A stretch of 60,627 bases of DNA from Gloeocapsa sp. DLM2.Bin57 (GCA_007693955.1 RECR01000101.1:1-60627); one strand, 5' to 3'. Positions 36,867 to 47,218 are shown, counted from the first letter of the stretch. Notes: a model not told the origin generated them from the sequence alone. A program made the numbers and translations.

Positions 36867-38695
36867 ACAAAATCTTGATTACCCATCCTATTCATGAAAG
36901 CACAATTACTGAATTAGGATTGGTCAACTCTGTAGTCACTAAAGTTGATAATCATATCTATTTATATCTTCCCGAAATTGGCGCTAACCAAATTCCTGAT
37001 GAACAAAACGACCCCACTATTACTCAATTATGTCAAACTCTTAGAGATTTTCAACCCCATGTTTTGATAGTTGGTAGTAATGCAGTGCCTAAACGAGCTA
37101 TGATAAGTTGGCGCGAAGCAGTAGGTAACCAACCAAAACTCCTAATCATTCGCAGAGGAGTAGATACAAGAGCTATTGACGTAGTAGCAGCAGGAACACA
37201 AAATATTCAAGTAACTAACCTTCCTGGGATTAACTCTCCCTACGTTGCACAACATTTATTAAAATATTTACAACTTGACCAAGCCCAAGAACATAGTAAA
37301 ATAGCTATTATTGGTGTAGGTAATATCGGTAAGGAAATCGCTATTGAAGCTATTAATTACCAACTTAATGTACATCTCTTTAGTCCCTCTTTACAAGACG
37401 TCAATAAACGTTTAGAAACCTTAAATAAGCGCGGAATTGACTCCACACAAGTAACTTGTGCTTCGAGTCTTACCGCAGCTATTCAAGGCGCAAAATATGT
37501 AGCTATAGCTATACCCTGGTTAAATGAGTCAGGCATACCCAACGCTAATTTAATTACTGCAGAGCATATAAATAGTTTAGCAGCAAATGCTATTATAGTC
37601 TCAGCTTCAGTACCTGGTATCTTCTCCCCTACAGCTTTAGCAGCAATGGCTAATTTAGCCCAACAAGAATGTTTAACCCTGCGTATCGATACCGCTAAAC
37701 GTCATGCCGAGTCTGCTAAAATTAAGTATCCACACCTGGATATCGCCCATAATCAAGCTTTTGCTAGCCCTGAATGTCAACAAGCCCTAGATAAGGCTAT
37801 GCTAGCTAAAGCCAGGAATTTTGGACTAAAACCTAGTTATCGTCTTTATAATGGCTTCAGGATGCCCCTAGGCTTCCCTCCTGAAGGATTTACTAGTGGT
37901 ATCCAATATCAGGCAACCCCTGAAGATACTTTTATCGTTACTTATCCTAAATGCGGTACAACCTGGACACAGTATATTATCTGGTTACTGATTCACGATG
38001 GACAACCTATGGATGGTAATCAAACTCTTAGTCAAGATCTACCCCATTTAGAGGAAGTAGGTAAAGAAATAGTCAGCGCATTATCTCCTCCAAGATTCAT
38101 TAAAACTCATTTACCCTATCATCTCACTCCTCATCATCCTGAAGCTAAATACATCTACGTCGCGCGCAATCCTTTTGATTGTGTGGTTTCTTTTTATCAC
38201 CATACCCGCGGTTTTGTCCAACATTATGATTTTGCTGAGGGTAGTTTTGCTGAGTTTTTTGATTGTTTTTTAGCAGGAGAGGTAGATTTTGGGGATTATT
38301 TTGAGCACTTGTTATCTTGGTATGAGCATTATGATGATGATAATCTTCTGTGGTTAACTTATGAAGAGTTAAAGGCTAACCCCAAGGATAAGATTAAAGA
38401 TATTGCCCAATTTTTAGGGGATAATTATCTAAAAAAACTGCAAAATTCGGAAATATTATCTAAAGTTATTGAATATAGTAGTTTTAATCAGATGAGTCAA
38501 CAACAACAAAGATGGTGTAGTCAAAGACCACAAAATATGCCACCTTTTATCCGTAAAGGAGAGGTAGGAGATTGGCGTAATTATTTGTCTGAGCAACAGT
38601 TAACCTTACTTAAACAAAAATTAATCACCAAAACTCAAGGTACAGAATTAGCCAAACTTTGGTCTATTCCCGATGCTAAAATCCTACTAGATTAG
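36863..38695 (+). CDS. Fusion of a 2-hydroxyacid-dehydrogenase-like domain and a PAPS sulfotransferase
   Basis: 610 residues, two domains. Residues ~1-325 follow the D-2-hydroxyacid dehydrogenase fold: RRGVDTRAIDVVAAG, NLPGINSPYVAQHLL and the NAD-binding IIGVGNIGKE (~149-158). The usual catalytic Arg region (family N-T-A-R-G-G) reads SASVPGIFS, so the Arg seems lost. Residues ~345-605 are a cytosolic-type sulfotransferase: YPKCGTTW with Lys363 (5'-phosphosulfate loop), IKTHLPYHL, the 3'-phosphate motif ARNPFDCVVSFYHH, and RKGEVGDWRNYLS. No stop or restart separates them. It presumably sulfates a small molecule or lipid; substrate unknown. It overlaps recJ by 4 bp and thrC by 20 bp. Confidence 0.88.
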   Translation: MNKILITHPIHESTITELGLVNSVVTKVDNHIYLYLPEIGANQIPDEQNDPTITQLCQTLRDFQPHVLIVGSNAVPKRAMISWREAVGNQPKLLIIRRGVDTRAIDVVAAGTQNIQVTNLPGINSPYVAQHLLKYLQLDQAQEHSKIAIIGVGNIGKEIAIEAINYQLNVHLFSPSLQDVNKRLETLNKRGIDSTQVTCASSLTAAIQGAKYVAIAIPWLNESGIPNANLITAEHINSLAANAIIVSASVPGIFSPTALAAMANLAQQECLTLRIDTAKRHAESAKIKYPHLDIAHNQAFASPECQQALDKAMLAKARNFGLKPSYRLYNGFRMPLGFPPEGFTSGIQYQATPEDTFIVTYPKCGTTWTQYIIWLLIHDGQPMDGNQTLSQDLPHLEEVGKEIVSALSPPRFIKTHLPYHLTPHHPEAKYIYVARNPFDCVVSFYHHTRGFVQHYDFAEGSFAEFFDCFLAGEVDFGDYFEHLLSWYEHYDDDNLLWLTYEELKANPKDKIKDIAQFLGDNYLKKLQNSEILSKVIEYSSFNQMSQQQQRWCSQRPQNMPPFIRKGEVGDWRNYLSEQQLTLLKQKLITKTQGTELAKLWSIPDAKILLD

Positions 38696-39767
38696 CTACT
38701 ACCTCTAAATCAGGAATTACACCAGATTTGACGCTATTATTACTGTATTTAATCGCTGCGTCGGGATCTTTTAAACCATTTCCAGTAAGTACACAAACTA
38801 CCGTACTCTCAGAAGGAACTTGATCTCGACATTTCAGTAATCCTGCTACTGAAGCTGCACTAGCGGGTTCACAGAAAATACCTTCTTTACTAGCTAATAA
38901 TCTATAAGCTTCCAGAATTTCTGCGTCTGTAACGGCGTTAAATTCTCCCTGACTAGATTCTTGCGTAGCGATCGCCTTATCCCAATTAGCGGGGTTACCG
39001 ATACGTATAGCGGTAGCGACGGTATCTGGGGAAGCGATAGGATGACCTGCGATTAAAGGAGCAGATCCCGCGGCTTGAAATCCCATCATTTTGGGTAATT
39101 TTTGACATTTACCCAGTTGATGATATTGACAGAATCCCATCCAATAAGCGGTAATATTACCCGCGTTACCTACTGGTACACAGAGCCAATCGGGAGCATC
39201 TCCTAGGGTATCCACCACCTCAAAGGCTGCTGTTTTTTGTCCTTCGAGACGATAGGGGTTGAGAGAATTAACCAAAGTTACTGGATAATTCTCGGCGAGT
39301 TGTTTAACAACGGTTAAAGCTTGGTCGAAATTACCATCAATAGCGATTACTTCTGCTCCGTATAGTAAAGCTTGTGCTAATTTTCCCAAGGCTACGTAAC
39401 CATCAGGGATAATTACCAGAGCGCGCATTCCACAACGACGGGCGTAGGCTGCTGCTGCTGCCGATGTATTACCAGTACTGGCACAGATTACGGCTTTTGC
39501 TCCTGCTTCTTTGGCTTTAGAGATTGCCATAGTCATCCCCCTGTCTTTAAATGATCCTGTGGGATTGAGACCATCGTATTTAACATATACCTGGACTTGG
39601 CGACCGATTTGGGCTGCTATTTGAGGTACTGGTATCAGGGGGGTATTCCCTTCGAACAGGGTGACCACAGGGGTGGTTTCAGTTACGGGGAGATAAGGGC
39701 GATAGGCTTCGATGATACCAGACCGGCCCTGGGTTAGAGAGGTTGGGTTATTAGCTAGCTTGACCAC
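38676..39767 (-). CDS. thrC: Threonine synthase
   Basis: 363 residues, the short PLP fold-type II form. The PLP-binding Lys lies in LNPTGSFKDRGM. ASTGNTSAAAAAYA and the phosphate loop VPVGNAGNITAYW are present, and the end has CEPASAASVAGL. It converts O-phosphohomoserine to threonine. It is convergent with the sulfotransferase fusion, the coding ends overlapping by 20 bp. Confidence 0.95.
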   Translation of the reverse strand: MVKLANNPTSLTQGRSGIIEAYRPYLPVTETTPVVTLFEGNTPLIPVPQIAAQIGRQVQVYVKYDGLNPTGSFKDRGMTMAISKAKEAGAKAVICASTGNTSAAAAAYARRCGMRALVIIPDGYVALGKLAQALLYGAEVIAIDGNFDQALTVVKQLAENYPVTLVNSLNPYRLEGQKTAAFEVVDTLGDAPDWLCVPVGNAGNITAYWMGFCQYHQLGKCQKLPKMMGFQAAGSAPLIAGHPIASPDTVATAIRIGNPANWDKAIATQESSQGEFNAVTDAEILEAYRLLASKEGIFCEPASAASVAGLLKCRDQVPSESTVVCVLTGNGLKDPDAAIKYSNNSVKSGVIPDLEVVANLVGF

Positions 39768-39793
39768 TGGAGACTATTGACTTATAACAACAA

Positions 39794-41200
39794 TTAACGT
39801 GACTGATTAGATGCGGGGGTTTTTTTAAAAACGCGCCCGTTAGATTTGCCTTTGATAATGGGTTTAGAAACACCTTTTTCTGGTACTTCCCAATCTGTTT
39901 TCAGCCAGCTAGGACAGTTTTGGTCATAAATCATTTGTAAAGCCGCCGCGGCGATCGCTTGAGAATCGTATTCACTGCTTAATTCATTAACTATGGATAG
40001 GAATGATGCCATTCTTTCTCCTGCTAGGGCTTCTTTGATTTGTTCTTGCAGTTTAGCGATGCGATGAGCTTCTACTTGAGCGCGGGTGGGTATTTCACTA
40101 ATAGTGATCGTTTGTCTGAGTCTGCGTTCTATTTGACGCAGTAAACGGCGATCAATCGGTTGTACTAGAGATATTGCTTTACCTGATTTTCCAGCGCGAC
40201 CTGTACGACCTATTCTGTGGATATAGGTTTCTGCGTTATCTGGTAGGTCGTAGTTGAATACGTGGCTGAGATTTTCTACGTCTAATCCTCGGGCGGCGAT
40301 GTCTGTTGCTACTACTAGACGGATGCTACCATCACGAAAACGTTGTACTAATCTTTCTCGTTGTACTTGAGATAGGTTACCATGGTATTCATAAATATTT
40401 TGTCCGTTTTCTTGCAGTTTTTGACAGAGTTCTGCTGCGGTCTTTTTGGTACGCACGAAGACAATCGCTGCTTCTGGTTCCTCTAGTTCTAGAATTAGTT
40501 GCAGTACCTGGACTTTTGACCAGCTACGGGGAATCATATACACTTGCTGCTCGATTTTTGTCGGTGCTGCTTTGGGTTGTGATACTCTTACGGTAACGGG
40601 ATCTTTGAGGAAGTTTTGTACTAGTTCTTTAATCGCTGGGGGCATGGTAGCCGAGAAACAAGCTGTACTACGTTCTGTGGGAGCTTGTTTGAGGATTTTT
40701 TTGACATCATCGATGAACCCCATACTCAGCATCTCATCTGCTTCGTCTAGTACTACCCATCTTAATTCCGATAGGTCTAGTTTTCGGCGTTCTAACAGGT
40801 CAATGATTCTTCCTGGTGTCCCTACCACAACTTGTATTCCTCTTTCGAGACTACGAATTTGTCTTTCTAGGGATTGTCCACCACATACTGTTAAAACTCT
40901 TAGTTTTCTGTTTATTTTAAAGTCTTCGATCGCTTGGGCTACTTGTTGAGCTAATTCGCGAGTTGGTGCTAAAATCAGGGCTTGTACAGCGGGATTATCT
41001 ACTGATATTTGTTCTAACAGAGGTAGAGAATAAGCTGCGGTTTTTCCTGTCCCTGTTTGGGATTGACCTACTACATCTTGTCCTTGTAATAGTTGGGGTA
41101 TAGCTTGGATTTGTATTTCAGTTGGTTCTGTAAACCCTAATTCTTCTAGGTGTTCTACACGAGCGTCTGATAATCCTAAATTTTTGAAAGAAATGGTCAT
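39794..41200 (-). CDS. crhR: DEAD-box RNA helicase CrhR
   Basis: 468 residues. All DEAD motifs are present: Q motif with FTEPTEIQIQAIP, Walker A SQTGTGKTAAY, PTRELAQQ, TPGRIIDL, VLDEADEM, SAT, IVFVRTK, VATDIAARGLDV and HRIGRTGRAGK. The C-terminal GERMASFL, SEYDSQAIAAAALQM and WEVPE match cyanobacterial CrhR, the redox- and cold-induced helicase. The gap to rimO upstream is short (58 bp), so the two may share a transcript. Confidence 0.92.
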   Translation of the reverse strand: MTISFKNLGLSDARVEHLEELGFTEPTEIQIQAIPQLLQGQDVVGQSQTGTGKTAAYSLPLLEQISVDNPAVQALILAPTRELAQQVAQAIEDFKINRKLRVLTVCGGQSLERQIRSLERGIQVVVGTPGRIIDLLERRKLDLSELRWVVLDEADEMLSMGFIDDVKKILKQAPTERSTACFSATMPPAIKELVQNFLKDPVTVRVSQPKAAPTKIEQQVYMIPRSWSKVQVLQLILELEEPEAAIVFVRTKKTAAELCQKLQENGQNIYEYHGNLSQVQRERLVQRFRDGSIRLVVATDIAARGLDVENLSHVFNYDLPDNAETYIHRIGRTGRAGKSGKAISLVQPIDRRLLRQIERRLRQTITISEIPTRAQVEAHRIAKLQEQIKEALAGERMASFLSIVNELSSEYDSQAIAAAALQMIYDQNCPSWLKTDWEVPEKGVSKPIIKGKSNGRVFKKTPASNQSR

Positions 41201-41258
41201 ATAGTTTTGATTGATTTTTGTTTGCTTTTTCTAGTTTTCTCTACTTAACGTAGATTGG

Positions 41259-42578
41259 TTAATTGACTACAACCTCTCCATAGAGGTCATAGATATCAGC
41301 TCCGGTGATAGTCACTGGTACTATACTTCCGAGTGATGCTTGACCTTGAACATAAACTAGCCCGTCTACCTCGGGAGCAAACCTGCTTGAGCGTCCTATC
41401 AACTCTCCCGTAGATGGGTTTTCCTGTTCAATTAGAACCTCAACCGTTTGACCAACACAGGCTTGATTTTTCTTAGCCGCTATCGGTTGTTGTCTTGCCA
41501 TTATTTTACTGTGGCGTAACTCTTTGATTGCTTCTGGTACTTGGTTGGGAAGATTATAAGAGGGTGTTTCAGACTCTGGCGAGAACTTAAAAACCCCCAC
41601 ATGATCAAACTGATGAGTTTCTACAAATTTTTCCAAATGCTCGAAGTGGGTTTCTTCTTCTCCTGGAAATCCTACAATGAACGTTGTTCTTAATATAGCA
41701 TCCGGCAGAGCATTTTTGAGCTTTTCTATTATTCTATCATTAACTTGCCCTTGCCAGGGTCGATTCATTTTTTTGAGAATCTCTGGGTGGGAATGTTGTA
41801 GGGGTAAATCCAGATAGGGTATAACGTTTGGCGTTTCTTGAATTGCTTTTATTACTTTATCTGTTAATCCTGTGGGATAGGCATAGTGTATCCTAATCCA
41901 GGGGACATCTACTTTCCCTAACTCTTTAAGTAATTCGGCTAGTTTTGGTTCTCCGTATAGGTCTAGACCATAATTGGTGGTAATTTGAGAAATTAAGATT
42001 ATCTCTTTTACCCCTTGATCTGCTAGTGTTTCTGCTTCTTTGACGATTGATTCGATGGAGCGCGATCGCTGTTTCCCGCGCAATTGAGGTATAATACAAA
42101 AAGAACAACCATAGTCACAGCCTTCGGCTACTCTGAGGTAGGCTACTGCTTCTGTGGTAGTCCGATAGCGAGGTAAATTCTCATCAGCTATATATACTGG
42201 TTGCTTAGATACTGCTTGGACTCTTTCTCCTTGTTCTACCGCCTCGATCACTTCGACAATTTTATAGTAATCTCCTGTACCCACCACCGCTTTAGCTTCT
42301 GGCAATTCTGCTAGTAGCTCTGACTGGAAGTGTTGCGCCATACAACCTGCTATAATTATTTTCTTATCAGCTTCTGCTAGTTCTACCAGGGTTTTTACTG
42401 ATTCTGTTCTAGCAGCTTCGATAAAGCTACAGGTATTGACGATGACATAATCGGCTATTTCTTCATTTGCATCTACTTGATAGCCTGCTTGTATTAGCAA
42501 GCCTAACATATGTTCTGAATCTATGCGATTTTTTTCACAGCCTAAGTGAGATATAGCGATGATTGGCTTTTTGCCCAT
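41259..42578 (-). CDS. rimO: Ribosomal protein S12 methylthiotransferase RimO
   Basis: 439 residues, a radical-SAM enzyme adding a methylthio group to an Asp of ribosomal protein S12. The N-terminal UPF0004 domain has three cluster Cys ([24 protein letters not shown]). The radical-SAM CxxxCxxC lies in [17 protein letters not shown]-terminal TRAM domain follows. The LGCEKN and GCDYGCSFC wording favours RimO over MiaB. Confidence 0.94.
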   Translation of the reverse strand: MGKKPIIAISHLGCEKNRIDSEHMLGLLIQAGYQVDANEEIADYVIVNTCSFIEAARTESVKTLVELAEADKKIIIAGCMAQHFQSELLAELPEAKAVVGTGDYYKIVEVIEAVEQGERVQAVSKQPVYIADENLPRYRTTTEAVAYLRVAEGCDYGCSFCIIPQLRGKQRSRSIESIVKEAETLADQGVKEIILISQITTNYGLDLYGEPKLAELLKELGKVDVPWIRIHYAYPTGLTDKVIKAIQETPNVIPYLDLPLQHSHPEILKKMNRPWQGQVNDRIIEKLKNALPDAILRTTFIVGFPGEEETHFEHLEKFVETHQFDHVGVFKFSPESETPSYNLPNQVPEAIKELRHSKIMARQQPIAAKKNQACVGQTVEVLIEQENPSTGELIGRSSRFAPEVDGLVYVQGQASLGSIVPVTITGADIYDLYGEVVVN

Positions 42579-42648
42579 AGGTAATGGTTACAGGTTTTAC
42601 TCATGCAGTTTTAATTATCTTTTAAAAATCTTAACATATTAATTTAAG

Positions 42649-43908
42649 TTATAGTGAAGATGTTTGCAGATTTTCTCTGACAGGTAAGTGGGCTACTTGT
42701 TCTGGAGCATCAAGATAGGTTCTCATGATTTTGGCTAACCAATTAGCTTCTTGATTAAGATTAAAGTCTGTGGCTACTTTTTTTCTACCTGCTGTCCCTA
42801 ATTCCTGTCTCAATTGGGCGTCTTTAATCAGTAGGGTCAATTTTTCTGTTAAGCTGTTTACATCTCCTGCAGGTACTATATAACCACTAACCCCATTTTC
42901 TACCAATTCATTTACTCCTGCAATTTGAGTAGTTACTACTGGTACTCCCCCGGCCATTGCTTCCATTAAGGATACTGAGACTCCTTCAGCAAAACTTGGC
43001 AGTACATAAATATCGGTTTGTTGTAATTGTTCTCTGACTTGGGCTTGAGATTTATAACCAAGAAATTTGACGTTATCTTCTATCCCTAATTCTTGCACTA
43101 AAGATTCTAATTTAGCTCTTTCTGGACCGTCTCCGATTAAATTGAGACATAATTCGGGAAAAATGGTTTTCAGTTGGGCGATACTGGCAAAGAGTATGGG
43201 TAAACCTTTAACTGAAGCTAATCTGCCTAAATACAGTAGATTTAACCCTAACCCCTCATGAGTAACGGGAGTAAATAACTCTGGATCTACTCCACAATGA
43301 ACGATATACATTTTCTTCCAGGTATCTGTAGAGCCAAAAATCATGCCTTGACTGCGACAATAGTTACTGATACAAGCAACAAATAAAGCGCGCTCAATTT
43401 TGGCGTCAAGTCTCCAAACATAGGGATTAAAAAAAATATAAGGACCATGTAGAGAAAAACTAAAGCTAAAATCTCCTAAAGCAGCAGCCAACATCGCTAC
43501 AGTACAACTCGAATCACCAAAATGATTGTGTAGATGCTGTATTTGCTTTTGGCGAATTTGTTGAGCGACTATCCCTGCTTCGAGAAAATAAAATAATTGA
43601 TAGATTGTCCCTATAACTCCATAGCGACGAGTACTCCAAGCTAAACCTAGGGTTTGTAAATATTTCCCAGGACGAGTAAATAATAGGCTCAGATGGGCTA
43701 ATAGTAACTGTATAGGCTTAATTGGTAAGATATAAAAGGTGTTATCTCTTTCTTGTTGTTGTTCAGGTCCTACTATATGTTCATCACCTGTGGGACGAAT
43801 GGAAAAAGTATAAACTTGAGCGCCTTGATTGCGCAATGCTGCTATTTCTCGTTGTATAAAGGTATCTGTTGCTCTAGGGTATTCACCCGTCATATAAGCG
43901 ATACGCAT
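42649..43908 (-). CDS. GT4-family glycosyltransferase (colanic-acid WcaL-like)
   Basis: 419 residues. It begins MRIAYMTGEYPRATDTFIQREI, typical of the WcaL/AmsK-like branch. HLHNHFGDSS and SFSLHGPYIFF are in the acceptor domain. YLGRLASVKGLPIL and the E-x7-E motif in PSFAEGVSVSLMEAMAGG are in the donor domain. It is probably an exopolysaccharide or lipopolysaccharide sugar transferase. It lies 18 bp downstream of the epimerase gene on the same strand, so the two form a likely two-gene envelope operon. Confidence 0.85.
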   Translation of the reverse strand: MRIAYMTGEYPRATDTFIQREIAALRNQGAQVYTFSIRPTGDEHIVGPEQQQERDNTFYILPIKPIQLLLAHLSLLFTRPGKYLQTLGLAWSTRRYGVIGTIYQLFYFLEAGIVAQQIRQKQIQHLHNHFGDSSCTVAMLAAALGDFSFSFSLHGPYIFFNPYVWRLDAKIERALFVACISNYCRSQGMIFGSTDTWKKMYIVHCGVDPELFTPVTHEGLGLNLLYLGRLASVKGLPILFASIAQLKTIFPELCLNLIGDGPERAKLESLVQELGIEDNVKFLGYKSQAQVREQLQQTDIYVLPSFAEGVSVSLMEAMAGGVPVVTTQIAGVNELVENGVSGYIVPAGDVNSLTEKLTLLIKDAQLRQELGTAGRKKVATDFNLNQEANWLAKIMRTYLDAPEQVAHLPVRENLQTSSL

Positions 43909-43926
43909 ATTTATCTTTTTTACTCC

Positions 43927-44916
43927 TTAGTTATGGTAGATTTTGGCTAAAGCTTCTTCTAGAGAGTAACTCGGTTGCCAATTTAAAACTTGTTTAGCTT
44001 TTTGGTTACTGTAGTTTAAGGGTTTAAAGCGAGCATTAAGACGAGATGGTATGAGAATTCCTGGTATTTTAGCTTTGCCTTGTAGTAATTTTTGCTGAAT
44101 AAACCAAGCTAAATTGGCGATCGCCAACATAACAGGAAGTGGCATAACGATACTAGCGGGATTTTGAGATGATATTTGTTGCAGTTTTTGAACGTAAACT
44201 TTTTGGGTAGGTAAATCATCATCAACTAGATTAATGGTTTCCCCAATAGCTGTATCACTTTCTACAGCGAGAATGATTGCTTCGGCGCAGTTTTCTACAT
44301 AAATCAAAGGCATAATACTATTATTGCCAATACGTAGCCATAGTTTCTCAGAAACAGGATTACCTAAACAAGCATTCCAGAGATAATCTTTACCATAAAT
44401 CATTCCAGGACGAATAATGGTGACTTGACCTCCTGCTTGAGCGAATTCTCGATATTTTTCTTCTTGGATAAGTTTAGTTTGAGCGTAGATATCTCTGGTT
44501 TGGGGATTTGTTTCTCTAGGTGAGTTTTCGTCTAGGGTTGTTCCCACAGGGATTGACAAATAGTCGTAAACGGAAAAAGTACTAATAGCGATTAGTCTTG
44601 TGACACCTGTTTGGCTCATTGCTGCTAGTAAATTTTCTGTAGTAACAACAGTTCCTTGATATTGAGTAGCATAGTCACCGGTTTTAGCAGCAGCAAGATG
44701 AATCACTGCGTCTATTTGGTCTAATGCTGTTACTATCCCCTGGTTTTGAGTTAAATCTAGAGTAATAATTTCTCTAGCTGGATGATTAGTCCAGGATAGG
44801 TTATTTAAGTTTGTTTGTGGTCGCACTACGGCTTTAACTTGGTGTCCTTGCTCTAGAGCCTTTGAGACTACGTAACTACCGAGAAAACCTGACGCACCTG
44901 TAACTAATAATTTCAT
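43927..44916 (-). CDS. NAD-dependent epimerase/dehydratase (extended SDR)
   Basis: 329 residues. The extended SDR nucleotide-binding motif TGASGFLGSYV is at the start. DAVIHLAA, an active-site YAQTK (YxxxK) with an upstream Ser, and a C-terminal substrate region are present. The proline-rich NSPRETNPQT and LIYVENCAEAI are common in sugar-nucleotide epimerases. Exact activity is unknown. It precedes the GT4 gene, suggesting sugar-nucleotide supply for a polysaccharide. Confidence 0.82.
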   Translation of the reverse strand: MKLLVTGASGFLGSYVVSKALEQGHQVKAVVRPQTNLNNLSWTNHPAREIITLDLTQNQGIVTALDQIDAVIHLAAAKTGDYATQYQGTVVTTENLLAAMSQTGVTRLIAISTFSVYDYLSIPVGTTLDENSPRETNPQTRDIYAQTKLIQEEKYREFAQAGGQVTIIRPGMIYGKDYLWNACLGNPVSEKLWLRIGNNSIMPLIYVENCAEAIILAVESDTAIGETINLVDDDLPTQKVYVQKLQQISSQNPASIVMPLPVMLAIANLAWFIQQKLLQGKAKIPGILIPSRLNARFKPLNYSNQKAKQVLNWQPSYSLEEALAKIYHN

Positions 44917-45018
44917 AAACTATTTTTCCTAGGTTCTCTTGTACAATTGAATTTTTGGCATGATACTGCATTATGAATAGTATTTTTAAACAATGATAGG
45001 TTATTAGGTAAATAGAGA

Positions 45019-45822
45019 GTGGATTTAAATCAAATTTTCCAAACTGCAAACCCCATTATTGGTGTTGTTCATTTGTTACCCCTACCTACCTCTCCTCGTT
45101 GGGGAGGTAATTTAAAGACTGTGATTGAAAGAGCAGAACAAGAAGCCGCCGCTTTAGCCGCGGGTGGAGTAGATGCTATTATCGTAGAGAATTTTTTTGA
45201 TGCTCCTTTTACTAAAGGTAAAGTCGATCCCGCGGTAGTGAGTGCGATGACTTTGGTTATTGAACGCTTAATGAATTTAATTATGTTGCCAGTAGGAGTC
45301 AATGTCTTAAGAAATGATGCTCAAAGTGCTTTAGCGATCGCTAATTGTGTGGGTGCGCCTTTTATTAGAGTTAACGTCTTAACGGGTGTGATGGCGACAG
45401 ATCAAGGCATAATCGAGGGTTGCGCCCATGAGTTATTACGCTATAGAAGAGAATTAGGCAGCAATAGTGCGATTTTAGCCGATGTTTTAGTCAAACACGC
45501 TCACCCCCTCGGGACAACTGATTTAAAAACAGCGATCCAAGAAACCATTGAGCGAGGTTTAGCCGATGGAGTAATTATCTCAGGACCTGCGACGGGAATT
45601 CCTCCTAGTTTAGAAGATTTACACTTAGCTGCAGGAGTAGCTAACAATACCCCTATCTTCATAGGAAGTGGCGCTACTTGGCAAAATGTGAGCCAATTGA
45701 TGAAAGTGGCTGATGGTGTGATTGTGGCTAGTTCTTTAAAACGTAATGGCAAAATTACTGAACCAATCGACCCCTTACGAGTGTCTCAATTTGTAGAAGC
45801 TTTCCCCAGAAATGAAGACTAA
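45019..45822 (+). CDS. btpA: Photosystem I biogenesis protein BtpA
   Basis: 267 residues from GTG 45019. The TIM-barrel BtpA family has IIGVVHLLPLPTSPRWGG, GVDAIIVENFFDAPF, PFIRVNVLTGVMATDQG, DVLVKHAHPLG and GSGATWQNV. In Synechocystis it is a thylakoid-associated protein that stabilises the photosystem I reaction-centre proteins. The next gene on the strand, 46 bp on, is VKOR, also linked to photosystem biogenesis. Confidence 0.93.
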   Translation: MDLNQIFQTANPIIGVVHLLPLPTSPRWGGNLKTVIERAEQEAAALAAGGVDAIIVENFFDAPFTKGKVDPAVVSAMTLVIERLMNLIMLPVGVNVLRNDAQSALAIANCVGAPFIRVNVLTGVMATDQGIIEGCAHELLRYRRELGSNSAILADVLVKHAHPLGTTDLKTAIQETIERGLADGVIISGPATGIPPSLEDLHLAAGVANNTPIFIGSGATWQNVSQLMKVADGVIVASSLKRNGKITEPIDPLRVSQFVEAFPRNED

Positions 45823-45867
45823 AGTTTTAAAATGAACAATAAACCAATTATTTGAGTTACTAAGAAA

Positions 45868-46851
45868 ATGATTAGTCGTAAACGTTCTACACCTTGGATT
45901 CACCGTTGGTCTCGTTGGTTAATCGGGGCGATCGCTATAGCAGGAGCTATTTTGACTGCCTATCTTACTATTGTTAAATTACAACAAGGAGATGTTGGCT
46001 GTGTTGTTGGTGGTAGTGGAGGTAGCTCTAATTGTAATGATGTACTGAATAGTCGTTATGGAGAAGTTTTTGGTCTTCCCTTGAGTTTATTTGGTTTTTT
46101 AGCTTATCTAGCTATGTTCAGTTTTGCTCTAGGACCTTATCTGTTAAAGGGAGAAACCAGTAAAACCCTAAAAAGAGAGGTTGATAATTGGACTTGGTTA
46201 TTTTTATTGATTGGGTCTGTTGCTATGGCTGTATTTAGCACTTACCTAATGTTTATCCTCTTTTCTGAGTTAAAAGTTCCTTGTTTATATTGCATTACCT
46301 CGGCTATTTTTGCTTTTAGCTTACTAACTTTAACCATTGTGGGTCGAGACTGGGATGATCTCGGTCAAATTTGGTTTACAGGAATTATTGTAAGTTTGAT
46401 TACTTTGATTGCTACTTTGGTTATTTTCAACAATTCTAGTCAAATAGCAGAGCAACCAGACCCAACGGGGAGAATTGCTATTCCTGTAATTACTACACAA
46501 CCTCAACCACCCGAAGGATGGGAAGTTACTACCACTTCTGGTGAAGCTGAAATTGCTTTAGCCGAACACCTTACAGCAATTGGGGCTAAGTTTTATGGTG
46601 CTTTTTGGTGTCCACATTGCCATGAGCAAAAACAACTTTTTGGTGCAGCAGCGCTTAAAAAAATCAATTATCTAGAATGCGATCCCAATGGGGTTAATCC
46701 TCAATCCCAAGCTTGTGTTGATGCTCAAATTCAATCTTATCCAAGTTGGGAAATTAACGGAGAAATTTATAGGGGTACGCAAACTCTAGAAAATCTTGCT
46801 CAATTCTCGGGTTATGAAGGTCAAACCGATTTTAAATATAGTTTACGTTAG
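45868..46851 (+). CDS. VKOR-thioredoxin-like fusion, disulfide-forming enzyme
   Basis: 327 residues. Four or five transmembrane helices form the vitamin K epoxide reductase domain, with the loop Cys pair in GCVVGGSGGSSNCNDVL and the active CLYC near residue 142. The C-terminal periplasmic or lumenal thioredoxin-like domain (~215-320) has FWCPHCHEQ (CPHC) plus a second Cys pair (LECDPNG, ACVDAQIQSYPSW). It oxidises thiols in exported proteins and passes electrons to quinone, replacing DsbB/DsbA. The 3' end overlaps the next, convergent gene by 20 bp. Confidence 0.94.
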   Translation: MISRKRSTPWIHRWSRWLIGAIAIAGAILTAYLTIVKLQQGDVGCVVGGSGGSSNCNDVLNSRYGEVFGLPLSLFGFLAYLAMFSFALGPYLLKGETSKTLKREVDNWTWLFLLIGSVAMAVFSTYLMFILFSELKVPCLYCITSAIFAFSLLTLTIVGRDWDDLGQIWFTGIIVSLITLIATLVIFNNSSQIAEQPDPTGRIAIPVITTQPQPPEGWEVTTTSGEAEIALAEHLTAIGAKFYGAFWCPHCHEQKQLFGAAALKKINYLECDPNGVNPQSQACVDAQIQSYPSWEINGEIYRGTQTLENLAQFSGYEGQTDFKYSLR

Positions 46852-47218
46852 TTTCTGTGGCTAAAGTTCTAACCCAACCGCGAAATAAGAGCATTTCAGT
46901 ACGAGTACTTAAACTAGTCACGAAAATTCCTTCTTGCTGTTGGGGAGGAGAAACAATCCAAATACCTTTGATAATAATTTCTACAGAATCACTGAGATGA
47001 CCGTCAATTTCTAAGTTGTTTTCGAGTTCTACCATAGCTTCTATTTCTTCAGTAAGTTCGGAATCTTTAGGGATATTAAAAGAAGCGATAGTAGGTTCAA
47101 AGTTAATAGGAATACTAGCGGAAACCGAGAGAATTAGTCGAGCATAGAGCCAATTATTTAAGGAATCTTCGAGTAATTCTAGGTTAACGTTATCTTCTGT
47201 GTAGGTAAGTTTGAGCAT
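46832..47218 (-). CDS. Conserved cyanobacterial protein (alr0857-like)
   Basis: 128 residues, soluble. The start LKLTYTEDNVNLELLEDSLN, a middle WLYARLILSVSASIPINFEP and the end GIFVTSLSTRTEMLLFRGW match a small protein found across cyanobacteria (the family I recall as alr0857-like). There are no catalytic motifs. It is convergent with VKOR. Function unknown. Confidence 0.65.
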   Translation of the reverse strand: MLKLTYTEDNVNLELLEDSLNNWLYARLILSVSASIPINFEPTIASFNIPKDSELTEEIEAMVELENNLEIDGHLSDSVEIIIKGIWIVSPPQQQEGIFVTSLSTRTEMLLFRGWVRTLATETNVNYI

